The notes under the pieces: generated by a model
What the model was told of the DNA's origin: nothing
The model's database searches: none
Seen by the model: only the letters and a program-made list of their open reading frames with translations
Assembly (NCBI GenBank): GCA_963781065.1
Contig: CAWAET010000002.1
Location: 124,001 to 188,000 of the forward strand
DNA from: CALZJC01 sp963781065
GTDB taxonomy: Bacteria > Acidobacteriota > Thermoanaerobaculia > Multivoradales > JAHEKO01
Direction: 5' to 3'
DNA length: 64,000 nt
Shown here: positions 19,243 through 30,083 of the stretch, in pieces
How positions within the stretch are numbered: the stretch's first letter is position 1
Layout of the letters: each line of letters starts with the position of its first letter
Translations under genes and position numbers: made by a program

Positions 19243-21159
19243 TTGGCATCGGCGGCAGCGGCCCAGCCGGCCGGCCCGGCGCCGCGCCTATGCTGGCGGC
19301 CGGTGACGGAGATGCCCATCGCTCTCGGCCGGCCGGCCCGACCCGAGGACCGCTCACGCGACCGGATCTCGGTGACCGACGGCGCCCACCCGCCGGTCCG
19401 GCTGGGGCTGGCGACGACGGATGGCAACCGACCGGTGTCGCGGTCGTCCCTGACGACCCGCGGCGTCGATCCTCAGCTCTTCGTGCAGTGGCCCGACGGC
19501 ACCCTGACCTGGCTGTGGGCGCGCGCCCCGCTTACCGGCATGCGCCGGCTGACCGTCAGCCGCGAGGCGGCACCACCTCCCGACTGCATCGCCCGCAATG
19601 AAGCCGGCGGCGAAGTGCTGGCCTTCGAAGCGATCGACGAGGACGGCCAGCGCACCTGCCTGGTGCTGGACACCGCCAGCAGCGCCCGTGCCGACGAAAG
19701 GCGGACCCGCTGCGTTCCGGTCGGCATCCCGCACCTGGTCGGGCGACCGCTGGCCGAGGCGCGGTCGATCCTCGCCGCCCTCGACCTGACGGTCGGCGAC
19801 CTGGAGGAGGTCAGCTCCCGCGAGCCGAACACCGTCGTTGTGGTGCAGGAGCCCGCGGTGGGCTCGGCCCGCGAGATCGCGACCGGCGACCCGATCCATC
19901 TGGTCGTCTCGCGTCAGGAAATGGTCGCGATGCCTTCGATCGTCGGCCGGTTGGTGGCCACGGCGCGAGACGTGCTGGCGCCGCTCTCGCTCGATCTCGT
20001 GGCCAGCTCCGGCCCGAGCCGGGTGGAGCTCGACCGGGTGCTCGACTACCAGATCGACAGTCAGGATCCCGAGTCCGGCGTCATGGTGCCCGCCGGCAGC
20101 CAGGTGGCGTCACAGGTGGCCCTGCGGCTGCCCGAATTGCTCGGCCAGCCGGTTGCGGAGGCGGTGGGGCGGTTGCGCGCCAGCGGGCTCAGGCCAGTCG
20201 TCGGGGGTGCCGTCGAAGGCATCGCGCCGGACGTGGCCGCGGCCTACACCGTCGCCGCCCAGCGCCCCGACCGCGGCGAGCCGGCACTCTTCGGCCAGGA
20301 GGTCTTTCTCGAGGCGCGGACCCCGGCGCCGGATCTCGGCGGCCTCTCCCCCGCCGCGGCGAGCCGGCTGCTGGCCGAGCGCGGGCTCCGGCTGCGACGC
20401 CGCTCGCCGGCGCCGGCCGATGCCGGCAGCGAGCGGGTGCGCAGCCAGCGGCCGCCGGCCGGGGACCCGGCATCGCCCGGCGCCGCGATTCTTGTGGCGA
20501 CAAGCGTCCTGGCTCCCGAGATCGAAGGCGCCACCGTAGACGATGCCCGGGCGCGGCTCGCCACCCGTGGGCTGCGGCTCGCCGTGCGGGATGGCGCCGC
20601 GAGCGAGCGGCTGGCCGGGGACTCCGTCGCCTATCGCCTGGCGGCCCAACAACCCCCGGCGAGGGCGAGCGTGGCGACCGGGACAGCCGTCGCTGCGAGC
20701 CTCGAGGTCGAGATGCCCAACCTCCGCTGGCGTGATCCGGCCGACGCCGAGGCCGTGATCCAGGCGCTGGGTCTCGACTTCGGCCGCCCCCAGCCCCGGA
20801 TGGTCGGCAGCCTGCGGCGGCGGGTCGTGGGGCAGCAACCGGCGCCCGGCTCCTGGCTGCCCGCCGGCTCCCAGGTGCTGCTCATCCTGGGACCGGGCCT
20901 CGACCCGCCGCTGCCCGAGCCGCGGTGGCCCTGGCTCTGGCTGGCCGTCATCGCGGCCCTTGCCAGCCTGCTGCGGGCGCGACTGCGCCGGCTGCCGCGC
21001 GGGCTGAAGGTCGAGGGCCACACCGACTTCGGCAACGCGAAGGTCGAGGCCGCGGCCGGCAGCACCGGCCCGCCGGCTTTCCGGCTGCGGCCTCATTGGG
21101 ATGCGGGCCGGCAGACGATTGTCACCCCCCAGGAGACGGACGGAGGAACCCTTGCCTGA
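19243..21159 (+). CDS. Exported PASTA-repeat protein with C-terminal membrane anchor
   Basis: The 638-residue product has an N-terminal beta domain and then about six PASTA-like repeats from roughly residue 160 to 565. Examples are VPVGIPHLVGRPLAEARSIL, MPSIVGRLVATARDVLAPLS and LPELLGQPVAEAVGRLRASG. A transmembrane helix follows near 570 (WPWLWLAVIAALASLL) with a basic cytoplasmic tail. PASTA domains usually bind peptidoglycan fragments and sit on Ser/Thr kinases or PBPs; no kinase domain is present. The listed TTG start is conservative. Upstream in frame, IAAAIALLTILASAAAAQ is a clear signal-peptide core, so translation really begins earlier. No ATG, GTG or TTG is available between the promoter and that segment; CTG at 19186 is the likeliest. 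Confidence 0.75.
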   Translation: MASAAAAQPAGPAPRLCWRPVTEMPIALGRPARPEDRSRDRISVTDGAHPPVRLGLATTDGNRPVSRSSLTTRGVDPQLFVQWPDGTLTWLWARAPLTGMRRLTVSREAAPPPDCIARNEAGGEVLAFEAIDEDGQRTCLVLDTASSARADERRTRCVPVGIPHLVGRPLAEARSILAALDLTVGDLEEVSSREPNTVVVVQEPAVGSAREIATGDPIHLVVSRQEMVAMPSIVGRLVATARDVLAPLSLDLVASSGPSRVELDRVLDYQIDSQDPESGVMVPAGSQVASQVALRLPELLGQPVAEAVGRLRASGLRPVVGGAVEGIAPDVAAAYTVAAQRPDRGEPALFGQEVFLEARTPAPDLGGLSPAAASRLLAERGLRLRRRSPAPADAGSERVRSQRPPAGDPASPGAAILVATSVLAPEIEGATVDDARARLATRGLRLAVRDGAASERLAGDSVAYRLAAQQPPARASVATGTAVAASLEVEMPNLRWRDPADAEAVIQALGLDFGRPQPRMVGSLRRRVVGQQPAPGSWLPAGSQVLLILGPGLDPPLPEPRWPWLWLAVIAALASLLRARLRRLPRGLKVEGHTDFGNAKVEAAAGSTGPPAFRLRPHWDAGRQTIVTPQETDGGTLA

Positions 21160-21739
21160 CGAACCGATGACGGTCCGGCGCCTGTTCTTTGGCGCCAAAC
21201 AACCCGGCGGCGACCTCGAACGCCGCGGTCAGCTCGACGAGTTGCGCGAGGCGCTCGGCAAGGAGCTCGGTAAGGCGCGCTGGAAGGTGGTGGCCAAGGA
21301 GATCGGCAGGCAGGTGGCCGGGGTGCTGGACTTCGGCATCGCCGAAAAGGTGCTGGCGCCAGCCTGGCAACGCCTGGAGATGCTGCAGGAGTACCGCGAC
21401 CCCGACCTCCACCCGTCCGGCGAATCGGCGCTGGTGCCGCTGTTCAATCACGCTGTCCGCTCGACCCACGCGCCCCACATCGATCTGCTGTTCAAGGAAG
21501 TGGAGATCGGCCGGTTGGCGCTCGAGATCGACCTGTCGATCGAGCTCGAGGGAGTCCTGCTGCGCATCCAGGACGCCCGGATCTGCGGGCTCGAGGGCGG
21601 CTCGGCGAAGGGCGGCGGCAGCCTCGCGTGCAGCTACGCCGGCAAGTCGGTCTACAGCCTGAAGCGCGATTCGCGGACCTTCAGGCTGGCCGCCGGCATC
21701 GGCTTCGCGAACGGCATCCCCATCCCGCCGGCACTGTAG
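21152..21739 (+). CDS. Conserved protein of unknown function coupled to the PASTA protein
   Basis: I do not recognise this 195-residue protein. It has no signal peptide or membrane helix. The N-terminal half is helical and charged (ERRGQLDELREALGKELGKA) and the C-terminal half is beta-type. It overlaps the PASTA gene by 8 bp. The TTG at 21152 sits 6 nt after GGAGGA and is preferred over the ATG at 21167. Tight coupling suggests it works at the cytoplasmic tail of the PASTA protein, but this is inference only. Confidence 0.6.
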   Translation: MPDEPMTVRRLFFGAKQPGGDLERRGQLDELREALGKELGKARWKVVAKEIGRQVAGVLDFGIAEKVLAPAWQRLEMLQEYRDPDLHPSGESALVPLFNHAVRSTHAPHIDLLFKEVEIGRLALEIDLSIELEGVLLRIQDARICGLEGGSAKGGGSLACSYAGKSVYSLKRDSRTFRLAAGIGFANGIPIPPAL

Positions 21740-21805
21740 CCAGGCCGGGTCACCGGGTCCCTGGGATCACTGACTCACCGGACACCGGGTCACGAGGGCC
21801 GGGGG

Positions 21806-22633
21806 TCACTGACCGCCGACCTCGAGCGGACGGACCGTGATCTCGCTAAGGGCGATCTCGGAGACCGGCCGCATGCGCCGCTCGACGAATCCCGGCGAGA
21901 TCTCGTCGACGTCCAGCCCGTCGCCCTCGACCCCCAGGTTGCTCTGGTCGAAGAAGAGGATCCCGCCCACTCGCCGGTAGTTGCTCAGGCGGCGGAAGCG
22001 CAGGCCGCCGGGCCGCCCCTCGAAGCTGTAGGCAAACTGCTCGAGGCGGGCGGTGTCGGGGTCGAACCAGTAGAGATACTCGTCCCCGGCGTCGGTGCCG
22101 GTGCCGGGCAGAAAGCTCACCTTGACCCGGTGCAGGCGGCGCCCCGCCCACAGCTCGATGCCCAGATCCTGCTGGACCACGCCTGCATCCTCGAGCCGAT
22201 AGGGCAAGAAGGCGAAGTAGATCCTCGCCGTCGCCCAGTCGCGCAGCGCCTGCTTCGCCGCGGCAAGGACCACCAGCGGCTCGCCGTCCCGGAGCACCGA
22301 CACCGAGTCGTTGTCGGCGCGAACGGTGCGGTTGCGGCCGCGATAGGGCCCGCTGACCTCGTGCTCGTACAGACCGCCGTCGGTCCGCACCCGGATCCGG
22401 TAACAGCCGGAGCCCGAGCAGAGCTCGAGCTCGGCCTCGCTGTGGCGGTAGCGCTCGCCACCGTGGTGCTCGATGGCGCGGGCGACGATGTCGAGCCGTG
22501 CGTCGGCGGCCGTCTCGGCCGGCGCCGCCGGCGTCACGACCGCGGCCAGCATCAGCGCCGCGGCCAGCTGCCGCGCCGCGCGCGGCACCCCGGGCGGGCA
22601 CCGCCGCCGAATCCACTGCGCGGGCTTGGACAT
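21806..22633 (-). CDS. Exported protein resembling outer-membrane lipoprotein-sorting proteins
   Basis: The 275-residue product has a signal peptide (AARQLAAALMLAAVVTPAAPA) and a beta-rich body (DARLDIVARAIEHHGGERYR ... YLYWFDPDTARLEQFAYSFE). The layout resembles LolA/LolB-like or DUF6503-type exported proteins that have one long antiparallel sheet. It is not assigned to a specific pathway. The ATG at 22633 has no ribosome binding site; a TACAAT -10 (22640-22645, reverse strand) ends 6 nt before it. It is divergent from lepA with 97 bp between them. The 66-bp gap before it (21740-21805) holds short CACCGGGTC repeats and nothing else recognisable. Confidence 0.62.
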   Translation of the reverse strand: MSKPAQWIRRRCPPGVPRAARQLAAALMLAAVVTPAAPAETAADARLDIVARAIEHHGGERYRHSEAELELCSGSGCYRIRVRTDGGLYEHEVSGPYRGRNRTVRADNDSVSVLRDGEPLVVLAAAKQALRDWATARIYFAFLPYRLEDAGVVQQDLGIELWAGRRLHRVKVSFLPGTGTDAGDEYLYWFDPDTARLEQFAYSFEGRPGGLRFRRLSNYRRVGGILFFDQSNLGVEGDGLDVDEISPGFVERRMRPVSEIALSEITVRPLEVGGQ

Positions 22634-22730
22634 CGGGGCATTGTACGCCGGCCGCACGGCGCGCCGCCCGGCGAGATAGACTCTCACCGCCGCCACGCCG
22701 CTCCCCCACCCCCGATTCCCGCCCCGCGCC

Positions 22731-24528
<1,798 letters not shown>

Positions 24529-24543
24529 GGGCGCTCCACCGAG

Positions 24544-25839
24544 ATGCCCTCCCCCGCATCCGCACGCGACGCCTCCTCGCCGCCGCCGGGCGGCCGTGGT
24601 GAGCGGCCCGGCATCTACGTCCACGTGCCGTTCTGTTCGGCGATCTGCCCCTACTGCGACTTCGCGGTGACCACCCCCAGCGGCGGCCGCCGGCAGCGCT
24701 ACCTGCCCGCGCTGCTGGGCGAGATCGAGCTCGTCTCCGGCGATCCCTGGCGCGGCGCGCCGGCGCCACCCGCCGCCGACACCGTCTACCTCGGCGGCGG
24801 CACGCCGTCGCTGCTCGAGCCCGACGAGCTGGCCCAGATCGTGGCGGCGCTCGCGGCCCGGCTCGACCTGGCCGCGGCGCCGTGGCTGGGGCTCGAGGCC
24901 AACCCGGAGGACGTGACGCCGGCCCGGCTCGCCGCCTGGCGCCGGCTCGGCGTTCGCTTCCTGAGCCTCGGTGTCCAGTCCTTCGACGAGGAGTCGCTGG
25001 CCTTCCTCGGCCGCCGTCACACCGCCGCCGAGGCGCGCGCCGCGGTCACGACGGCGCTCGCCGCCGGCATCGAGACGGTCTCGGTCGACCTGATCAACGG
25101 CCTGCCGGGCGAAAACGCCGAGAGCTGGCGGCGGCAGCTCGAGACCGCCGCGGCGCTCGCGCCGCAGCACCTCTCCTGCTACCAGCTGACCGTCGAGACG
25201 GGCACGCCGTTCGCCGCCCTGCACCGCCGGGGCGAGCTGCGCGAGCTGCCCGAGGAGGCCCAGGGCGAGCTGTTCCGGCTCACTCACGCCTGGCTCGCCG
25301 ACCACGGCTTCGAGCCCTACGAGGCCTGCAACTTCGCCGCCGCGCCCGAGCATCGCTCACGGCACAACCCGAAATACTGGCGCCACCTGCCCTACCTGGG
25401 GCTGGGCCCCTCGGCCCACTCCTTCGACGGCCGCCGGCGCTGGTGGAACCAGCGGCAGATCGGTCCCTGGTCGGAAGACGTGGCGCGGGGCCGGCGACCG
25501 ATCGAGGGCGAGGAGGTCCTCACCGCGAACCAGCTCGCCCTCGAAGAGCTGATGCTGGGCCTACGCACGGTCGAGGGAATCGACCTCGACCGCTTCACCG
25601 CCCGCCACGGGATCGACCTCGTGGCCGCCAATCGCGATCGCTGCGCGACGCTCTGCGAGCAGAACCTGCTCCTCGTCGAAGGCAGCCGGCTGAGCGCCAC
25701 GCGCGCCGGGCTGGCGGTCGCCGACGGGCTGGCGCGGGCGCTGGATCTCGTGGTCGGGAGCGACGCTCGCCCCTTCCAGCCGGCGCCGGATCGTCCGGGT
25801 CAGGCGCCTGCGGCAGCCGCCCTCACTGGCCGTTCCTGA
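24544..25839 (+). CDS. hemW: HemW-like radical SAM protein
   Basis: The 431-residue radical SAM protein has the cluster motif C31-x3-C35-x2-C38 (PFCSAICPYCDF), the SAM-binding GGGTPSLL and the HNPKYW motif typical of HemW. HemW binds heme and is thought to act as a heme chaperone; it lacks coproporphyrinogen dehydrogenase activity. Length is a little above the usual 380-400 because of a proline-rich N-terminal extension of about 20 residues and a tail. It probably shares a transcript with lepA. Its last 17 bp overlap the convergent phosphoesterase gene. Confidence 0.9.
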   Translation: MPSPASARDASSPPPGGRGERPGIYVHVPFCSAICPYCDFAVTTPSGGRRQRYLPALLGEIELVSGDPWRGAPAPPAADTVYLGGGTPSLLEPDELAQIVAALAARLDLAAAPWLGLEANPEDVTPARLAAWRRLGVRFLSLGVQSFDEESLAFLGRRHTAAEARAAVTTALAAGIETVSVDLINGLPGENAESWRRQLETAAALAPQHLSCYQLTVETGTPFAALHRRGELRELPEEAQGELFRLTHAWLADHGFEPYEACNFAAAPEHRSRHNPKYWRHLPYLGLGPSAHSFDGRRRWWNQRQIGPWSEDVARGRRPIEGEEVLTANQLALEELMLGLRTVEGIDLDRFTARHGIDLVAANRDRCATLCEQNLLLVEGSRLSATRAGLAVADGLARALDLVVGSDARPFQPAPDRPGQAPAAAALTGRS

Positions 25840-27166
25840 CCTCGATGCCCGATCCCGTCTGGTACTGCGGATTGCCGTTCTTGACCGTGTAGATCTTGTT
25901 CATGAAGGCCTCGACCTCGCCGGTATCCAGGGGCTTCAGGCAGTCCAGGACGGTCGGCCCGCCACAGGCAAAGCAGCCCGAGAAGCTGTAGGTCCGGTCT
26001 CCCCAGGTCGCGGCCGTCGGGCTCGTGTAGTGGGTGATGAAGTCGAGAATCTCCTTGCTGGCGGGATCGTAGTAGACCATCTTGAAGCCGGGGTTGTTGC
26101 CGTGCAGCGGCGTGATCCCCGGCGCTGCCAGCGCCAACTCCATCACGGTGGCCGGATTGTCGGGCTGCCTGCGCACGTGGAGCCGGCGCAGCTCGTCCAT
26201 GTGGGTGTGGCCGTAGAGAATGCCCACAACCGTGGCGGCATTCGCGCCCACCAGGTCAAGGAACCGGTCCTGCCAGTGGGGGGTGTGGCCCTGAATCGAA
26301 TGCCCCTGGCCGGCGGGATCGTGAGTCCACATCTGGCCCGGGGTCTTGTGGTGCGAGACGTTGTAGGCGTTGAGCCCGGGCGGGATGTGCATCGCGATGA
26401 GGACCTTGTCCCCGGCCTTCGCCGCGCGATCGAGCTCGGTCCCGAGCCAGCTCAGTTGGGCCTTACCGGCGGCCTCCTGCATAGTGCCGTCGGCCTCGGT
26501 GTAGTCGGTCCCGAGGACGACGGAGTTGAGCGAGATGACCCGCAGTCCGGGCACCGGCGAAGCACTGAAGTAGCCCATGGCCGGATTCGAGGCGGCCACA
26601 CAGGGCGGCGAGCCGCAGGAGCTCGCGGCGTTGACCGCCGGCCAGCCGTCGCTCGCCGGCTCCACCGAAAGCGGGGTCCGGCCGCTGCCGTCGGTGAAGG
26701 AATAGTAGTCGCCGGCGAGGGAGTCGTTGTTGCCCGGCAGATAGAGCAGCGGGATGCCGGTGCCGTCGACGAGCGCGTGAAGATCGGTCAGGACGGTATC
26801 GATGTCGGTGCCGTGAGAGGGCGGCGGAGTGCTGCCGCGGTAGTGGGCGGGCAGGTCCCCCGTGTAGAGGACGAAATCGGGCGGGTCCGGGCCCGCCAGG
26901 CTGGCCGCGAGCTTGGCCTTGGTGATCCTCCACAGCCCCGGTTGGGTATCGCCGGGCGAGGTGCCCGCGGTGTCGAGGTGAACATCGGAAAGGTGCAGAA
27001 AGCTGGCGCTGCCGGCGGGAGGCTCGCCCCCGACACAGGTCGTCGCCGCCTGCCCGCCGGAGACCGTCGGGCCCTCGACGCCGCCGGGCGGCCCGCCGAC
27101 CGGCGCCGTGGCGCACGCACCGAGCAGGATCAGGATGGCGGTGCTGTAGAGAAGAAACCTGCGCAT
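25823..27166 (-). CDS. Lipoprotein metallophosphoesterase, sphingomyelinase-like
   Basis: The 447-residue protein has a lipoprotein signal peptide with lipobox LLGAC (Cys18). The calcineurin-like fold shows metal ligands in order: LSDVHLD, YTGDLPAH, LPGNNDS (GNxD in place of GNHD), MHIPPG and YGHTHMDEL. The spacing and C-terminal cysteines resemble acid-sphingomyelinase-like phosphodiesterases. It should hydrolyse a phosphodiester or phosphomonoester outside the cytoplasmic membrane. The start MRRFLLYST is preceded by GAAGGGA. It is divergent from the his operon across a 136-bp region that carries the his promoter. Confidence 0.82.
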   Translation of the reverse strand: MRRFLLYSTAILILLGACATAPVGGPPGGVEGPTVSGGQAATTCVGGEPPAGSASFLHLSDVHLDTAGTSPGDTQPGLWRITKAKLAASLAGPDPPDFVLYTGDLPAHYRGSTPPPSHGTDIDTVLTDLHALVDGTGIPLLYLPGNNDSLAGDYYSFTDGSGRTPLSVEPASDGWPAVNAASSCGSPPCVAASNPAMGYFSASPVPGLRVISLNSVVLGTDYTEADGTMQEAAGKAQLSWLGTELDRAAKAGDKVLIAMHIPPGLNAYNVSHHKTPGQMWTHDPAGQGHSIQGHTPHWQDRFLDLVGANAATVVGILYGHTHMDELRRLHVRRQPDNPATVMELALAAPGITPLHGNNPGFKMVYYDPASKEILDFITHYTSPTAATWGDRTYSFSGCFACGGPTVLDCLKPLDTGEVEAFMNKIYTVKNGNPQYQTGSGIEVRNGQ

Positions 27167-27263
27167 GAATTCCCTTCGGCGCCTGTCTGACGCCCGTCGA
27201 GCAGACTGGTTGAATGGCTGGCGAGAACCTAACACACGACCCTATCGAACGGCGGACCTCGGC

Positions 27264-27293
27264 TTGACAAACCGGCTACCGTCTTTAGATACT
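27264..27293 (+). promoter_or_regulatory. his operon promoter
   Basis: A perfect TTGACA (27264-27269) is followed 18 bp later by GATACT (27288-27293). Transcription would start about 27300, at the leader peptide ATG. Confidence 0.65.
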
Positions 27294-27302
27294 GCCGCGG
27301 TC

Positions 27303-27371
27303 ATGGATGCTGCTCGCGCCTACCGTCGTCACCACCACCATCTGCATCACGGCCCCTCCGGGGTCCGGTGA
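27303..27371 (+). CDS. hisL: his operon leader peptide
   Basis: This is a 22-codon open reading frame with the run HHHHLHH at codons 10-16 (27330-27350), ending in TGA at 27369-27371. Six His codons in seven positions is the hallmark of a histidine attenuation leader. No Shine-Dalgarno sequence precedes the ATG, and the promoter predicts a transcript that begins at or a few bases before it. A ribosome starved of charged His-tRNA would stall over 27330-27350. It would then leave 27360-27368 free to pair with the terminator arm. Confidence 0.88.
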   Translation: MDAARAYRRHHHHLHHGPSGVR

Positions 27372-27409
27372 CGGTCCTGCAGCGCGAGTGAACCGAAACG
27401 CCGGCCCCC
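27360..27409 (+). promoter_or_regulatory. his antiterminator pairing
   Basis: GGGGTCCGG (27360-27368) can pair with CCGGCCCCC (27401-27409) with one internal mismatch. The second arm overlaps the 5' arm of the terminator, so the two structures exclude each other. The first arm overlaps the end and stop codon of the leader peptide. Confidence 0.65.
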
Positions 27410-27425
27410 AAGCGGCCGGCGTTTT
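27396..27425 (+). terminator. his attenuator terminator
   Basis: This is a perfect 11-bp stem: AAACGCCGGCC (27396-27406) and GGCCGGCGTTT (27414-27424), with a 7-nt loop CCCAAGC and a run of four T. It lies 24 nt after the leader peptide stop and 55 nt before hisG. Confidence 0.85.
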
Positions 27426-27480
27426 CGCATTCTGAAACCTCGCAACGCCGACCGCCGAAGGGCCTCACGGAGGTCTCGAA

Positions 27481-28352
27481 ATGAACGGTCGTCGACAAAG
27501 CCCGCTGCGCGTGGCGCTGCCCAAGGGGCGGATGCAGCCGGCGTGGTCGATCTGCTGGAGGACGCCGGCATCCGCATCCTGGCCACCGCCCGCGGCTACC
27601 GGCCTCGCCTTTCCCTGCCCGACTGCGAGGTCAAGATCCTCAAGCCGCAGAACATCGTCGAGATGCTCCAGGTCGGCTCGCGCGACGTCGGGCTCACCGG
27701 CGCCGACTGGGTCGCCGAGCTGGACGGCGAGGTGGTCGAGCTGCTCGACACCGGGCTCGACCCGGTGCGTATCGTCGCCGCGGCGCCCAGGGAGCTGCTC
27801 ACCGGCGGCGCGCTGCCCCGACCGCCGGCTGGTCGTCGCCTCGGAGTACGAGCGGCTGACCCGCACGCTGGATCGAGCGGCGCGGGCTCGATGCCCGCTT
27901 CGTCCGCTCCTACGGCGCCACCGAGGTCTTCCCGCCCGAGGACGCCGACGTCATCGTCGACAACACCGCCACCGGCAGCACGCTGGAGGCCAACGGGCTC
28001 GAGATCGTCGACGAGATCATGGGCTCCTCCACCCGCCTCTACGCCGGCAGCCAGGCGCTCGAGGACCCGGACCGCAAGCGCCGCATCGAGGACCTGCGCT
28101 GCTGCTCGCGAGCGTGCTCGAGGCCCGCGACGGGTGATGGTCGAGGTCAACGCCCCGGCCGACCGGCTGGAGGCGGTCGTCGCGCTGCTGCCCTGCATGC
28201 GCGAGGTCACCGTGTCCCCGCTCTACGGCGACTCCGGCTTCGCGGTCAAGGCGGCGGTGCCCCGCGACCAGCTGCCGGTGGTCATCCCCGCGGTCAAGGC
28301 CGCCGGCGGCTCCGACGTGGTGGTGACCCGCGTCGGGCAGATCGTGCCATGA
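27481..28352 (+). CDS. hisG: ATP phosphoribosyltransferase, long form, frameshifted
   Basis: This is the first enzyme of histidine synthesis (ATP + PRPP). The start ATG follows GGAGG. Recognisable pieces are LRVALPKGRM, LLEDAGIRILATARGY, DVGLTGADW, VIVDNTATGSTLEANGLEIV and a C-terminal regulatory ACT-like domain (MVEVNAPADRLEAVVALLPC ... VTRVGQIVP). The presence of that domain marks the hexameric, histidine-inhibited long form. About five one-base shifts (near 27537, 27818, 27870, 28098 and 28131) spread it over two or three frames, yet every conserved block is present in order. Sequence error is the simplest reading. The stop overlaps the hisC start (ATGA). Confidence 0.88.
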
Positions 28353-30083
28353 GCCAGGCCCGCCCTGCCCGCGACCCGGATCCCGAGCACGCCGTACAAC
28401 CGCCCTTCCCCGATCGCCGCCGGACAGCCTGCGGCTCGACGGCAACGAGGGCAGCCTGCCCGACCCGGAGCTGCTGCGCGACCTGGCCGGCCAGCCGGCC
28501 GGCCTGCTGCGCGACTACCCCGACCTGACCGCCCTGGGCGAGCGAATCGCCCGGCGCCACTCGGTCGAGCCGGCACGAGTGGTCGTGACCGACGGCGCCG
28601 ACGACGCCATGGACCGGCTGTTCCGCGCCTATCTCGAGCCCGGACGCGAGCTGCTCGTGCCGGTTCCCACCTTCGAGATGATCCACCGCTTCGCCGCCGG
28701 CTGCGGCGCGGACGTGGCGCAAGTGCCCTGGGTCGACGCGCTTCCCCCTGGCCGAGATCGCCGAGCGGATCGGCCCGCGGACGGCGCTGGTCGCCGTCGT
28801 CTCGCCCAACAACCCCACCGGCGCGGTCATCTCGGCCGCCGAGCTGGCCGAGCTGGCCGGCCGTGCCGCCGCCGCCGGCGCCCTGCTGCTGCTCGACCAC
28901 GTCTACGCCGAGTACGCCGACGACGACCTGACCGGCCGAGGCGCTGGCGCACCCCAACGTCGTCGTGCTGCGCACCTTCTCCAAGGCCTGGGGCCTGGCC
29001 GGGCTGCCGCGTCGGCTACGCCCTGGCCGCGCCCGAGGTGGCGGCGACCCTGCGCAACGCCGGCAACCCCTACCCGGTGGCGGCGCTGTCGGCGCGGATC
29101 GCCCGGCGCCGGCTCGACCGCGGCGGCGAGGCGATGCGGCGGCACGTCGACGCGGGTGCGCCGCGAGCGCCGCCAGCTGAGCGACTGGCTGGCCGCTCGG
29201 GGCGTGGCGGTGCCGCCGTCGCAGGGCAACTTCGTGCTCGCCGACTTCGGCCGCCGCGCCGGCTTCGTCCGCCGGGCCCTGGCCGCCCTCGGCGTCGCTG
29301 GTGCGCGCCTTTCCCCACCGGCCCGAGATCGCCGACGCCCTGCGCATCAGCCTGCCCGGGCGAGCCGGACGGGTTCGAGCGCCTGCTGCGGGCGCTGGCG
29401 ACGGTCCTCGAGCCGCAGGCGCTGCTGTTCGACCTGGACGGCGTGCTGGCCGACGTCGAGGGCTCCTACCGCGCGGCGATCCTCGCCACGGTCGGCCTCG
29501 TTCGGCGCCGAGCTCGAGCCGCGACGAGCTGCGCGCCGCCACCCTCGCCGGCAACGCCAACAACGACTGGGAGCTGAGCCGCCGCCTGCTCGCCGAGCGC
29601 GGCGTCGATCGCCTCGCTCGACGAGGTCACGCGCCGCTTCCAGGCGCTCTACCTGGGCGCCGACGGCACGCCCGGGCTGCGCGAGCGGGAGCGGCCGCTG
29701 GTGCCGGCCGAGCGGCTCGCCGCCTGGGCCGGCCGGCTGCCGCTGGCGGTGGTCACCGGACGGCCGCGGGCGGAGGCCGAGTGGTTTCTCAGCCGCCACG
29801 GCCTCGCCGACCTCGTTCGCCGCCCTGGTCGCCCAGGAGGACGCGCCCGCCAAGCCCGATCCCGGCGCCGGTTCGCCTCGCCCTCGAGCGGCTCGGCGTC
29901 GACGCGCGCCTGGATGGTCGGCGACACGCCCGACGACCTCGCCGCGGCGGCGCGCGCCGGCGTCGTGCCGCTGGGCGTGCCGGCGCCGGGCGAGGCGGGC
30001 GCCGAGACCGCCGCGGCGCTGCGTCGGCGCCGGCGCCGCCGTCGTGCTCGACGACGACGACCGACCTGGAGGAGCTGCTATGA
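28349..30083 (+). CDS. hisC: Histidinol-phosphate aminotransferase fused to a HAD phosphatase, frameshifted
   Basis: The first part is a HisC aminotransferase: LRLDGNEGSLPDPELL, VVTDGADDAMDRLFRAYL, SPNNPTGAVIS, DHVYAEYADDD, TFSKAWGLAGL with the PLP lysine, and PSQGNFVLADF. Only about five residues after its end the same frame continues as a HAD subfamily I phosphatase with motif I FDLDGVLADVEGSYRAAI, VVTGRPRAEAEWFLSRHGLA and motif IV MVGDTPDDLAAAARAGV. The junction (29366-29500) contains no frameshift, so the fusion itself is well supported. About thirteen one-base shifts lie elsewhere in the gene. The HAD part is the best candidate for histidinol-phosphate phosphatase, the one step otherwise missing from the operon. 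It overlaps hisB by ATGA. Confidence 0.82.

Noticed and set aside
21740..21805. Short CACCGGGTC repeats after the PASTA partner gene
   Set aside because: They are too short and irregular to call as an element or a terminator.
27330..27350. His-rich codon run as a vector His-tag or metal-binding peptide
   Set aside because: It sits at the standard place of a his leader peptide, followed by a terminator and hisG, so attenuation explains it.
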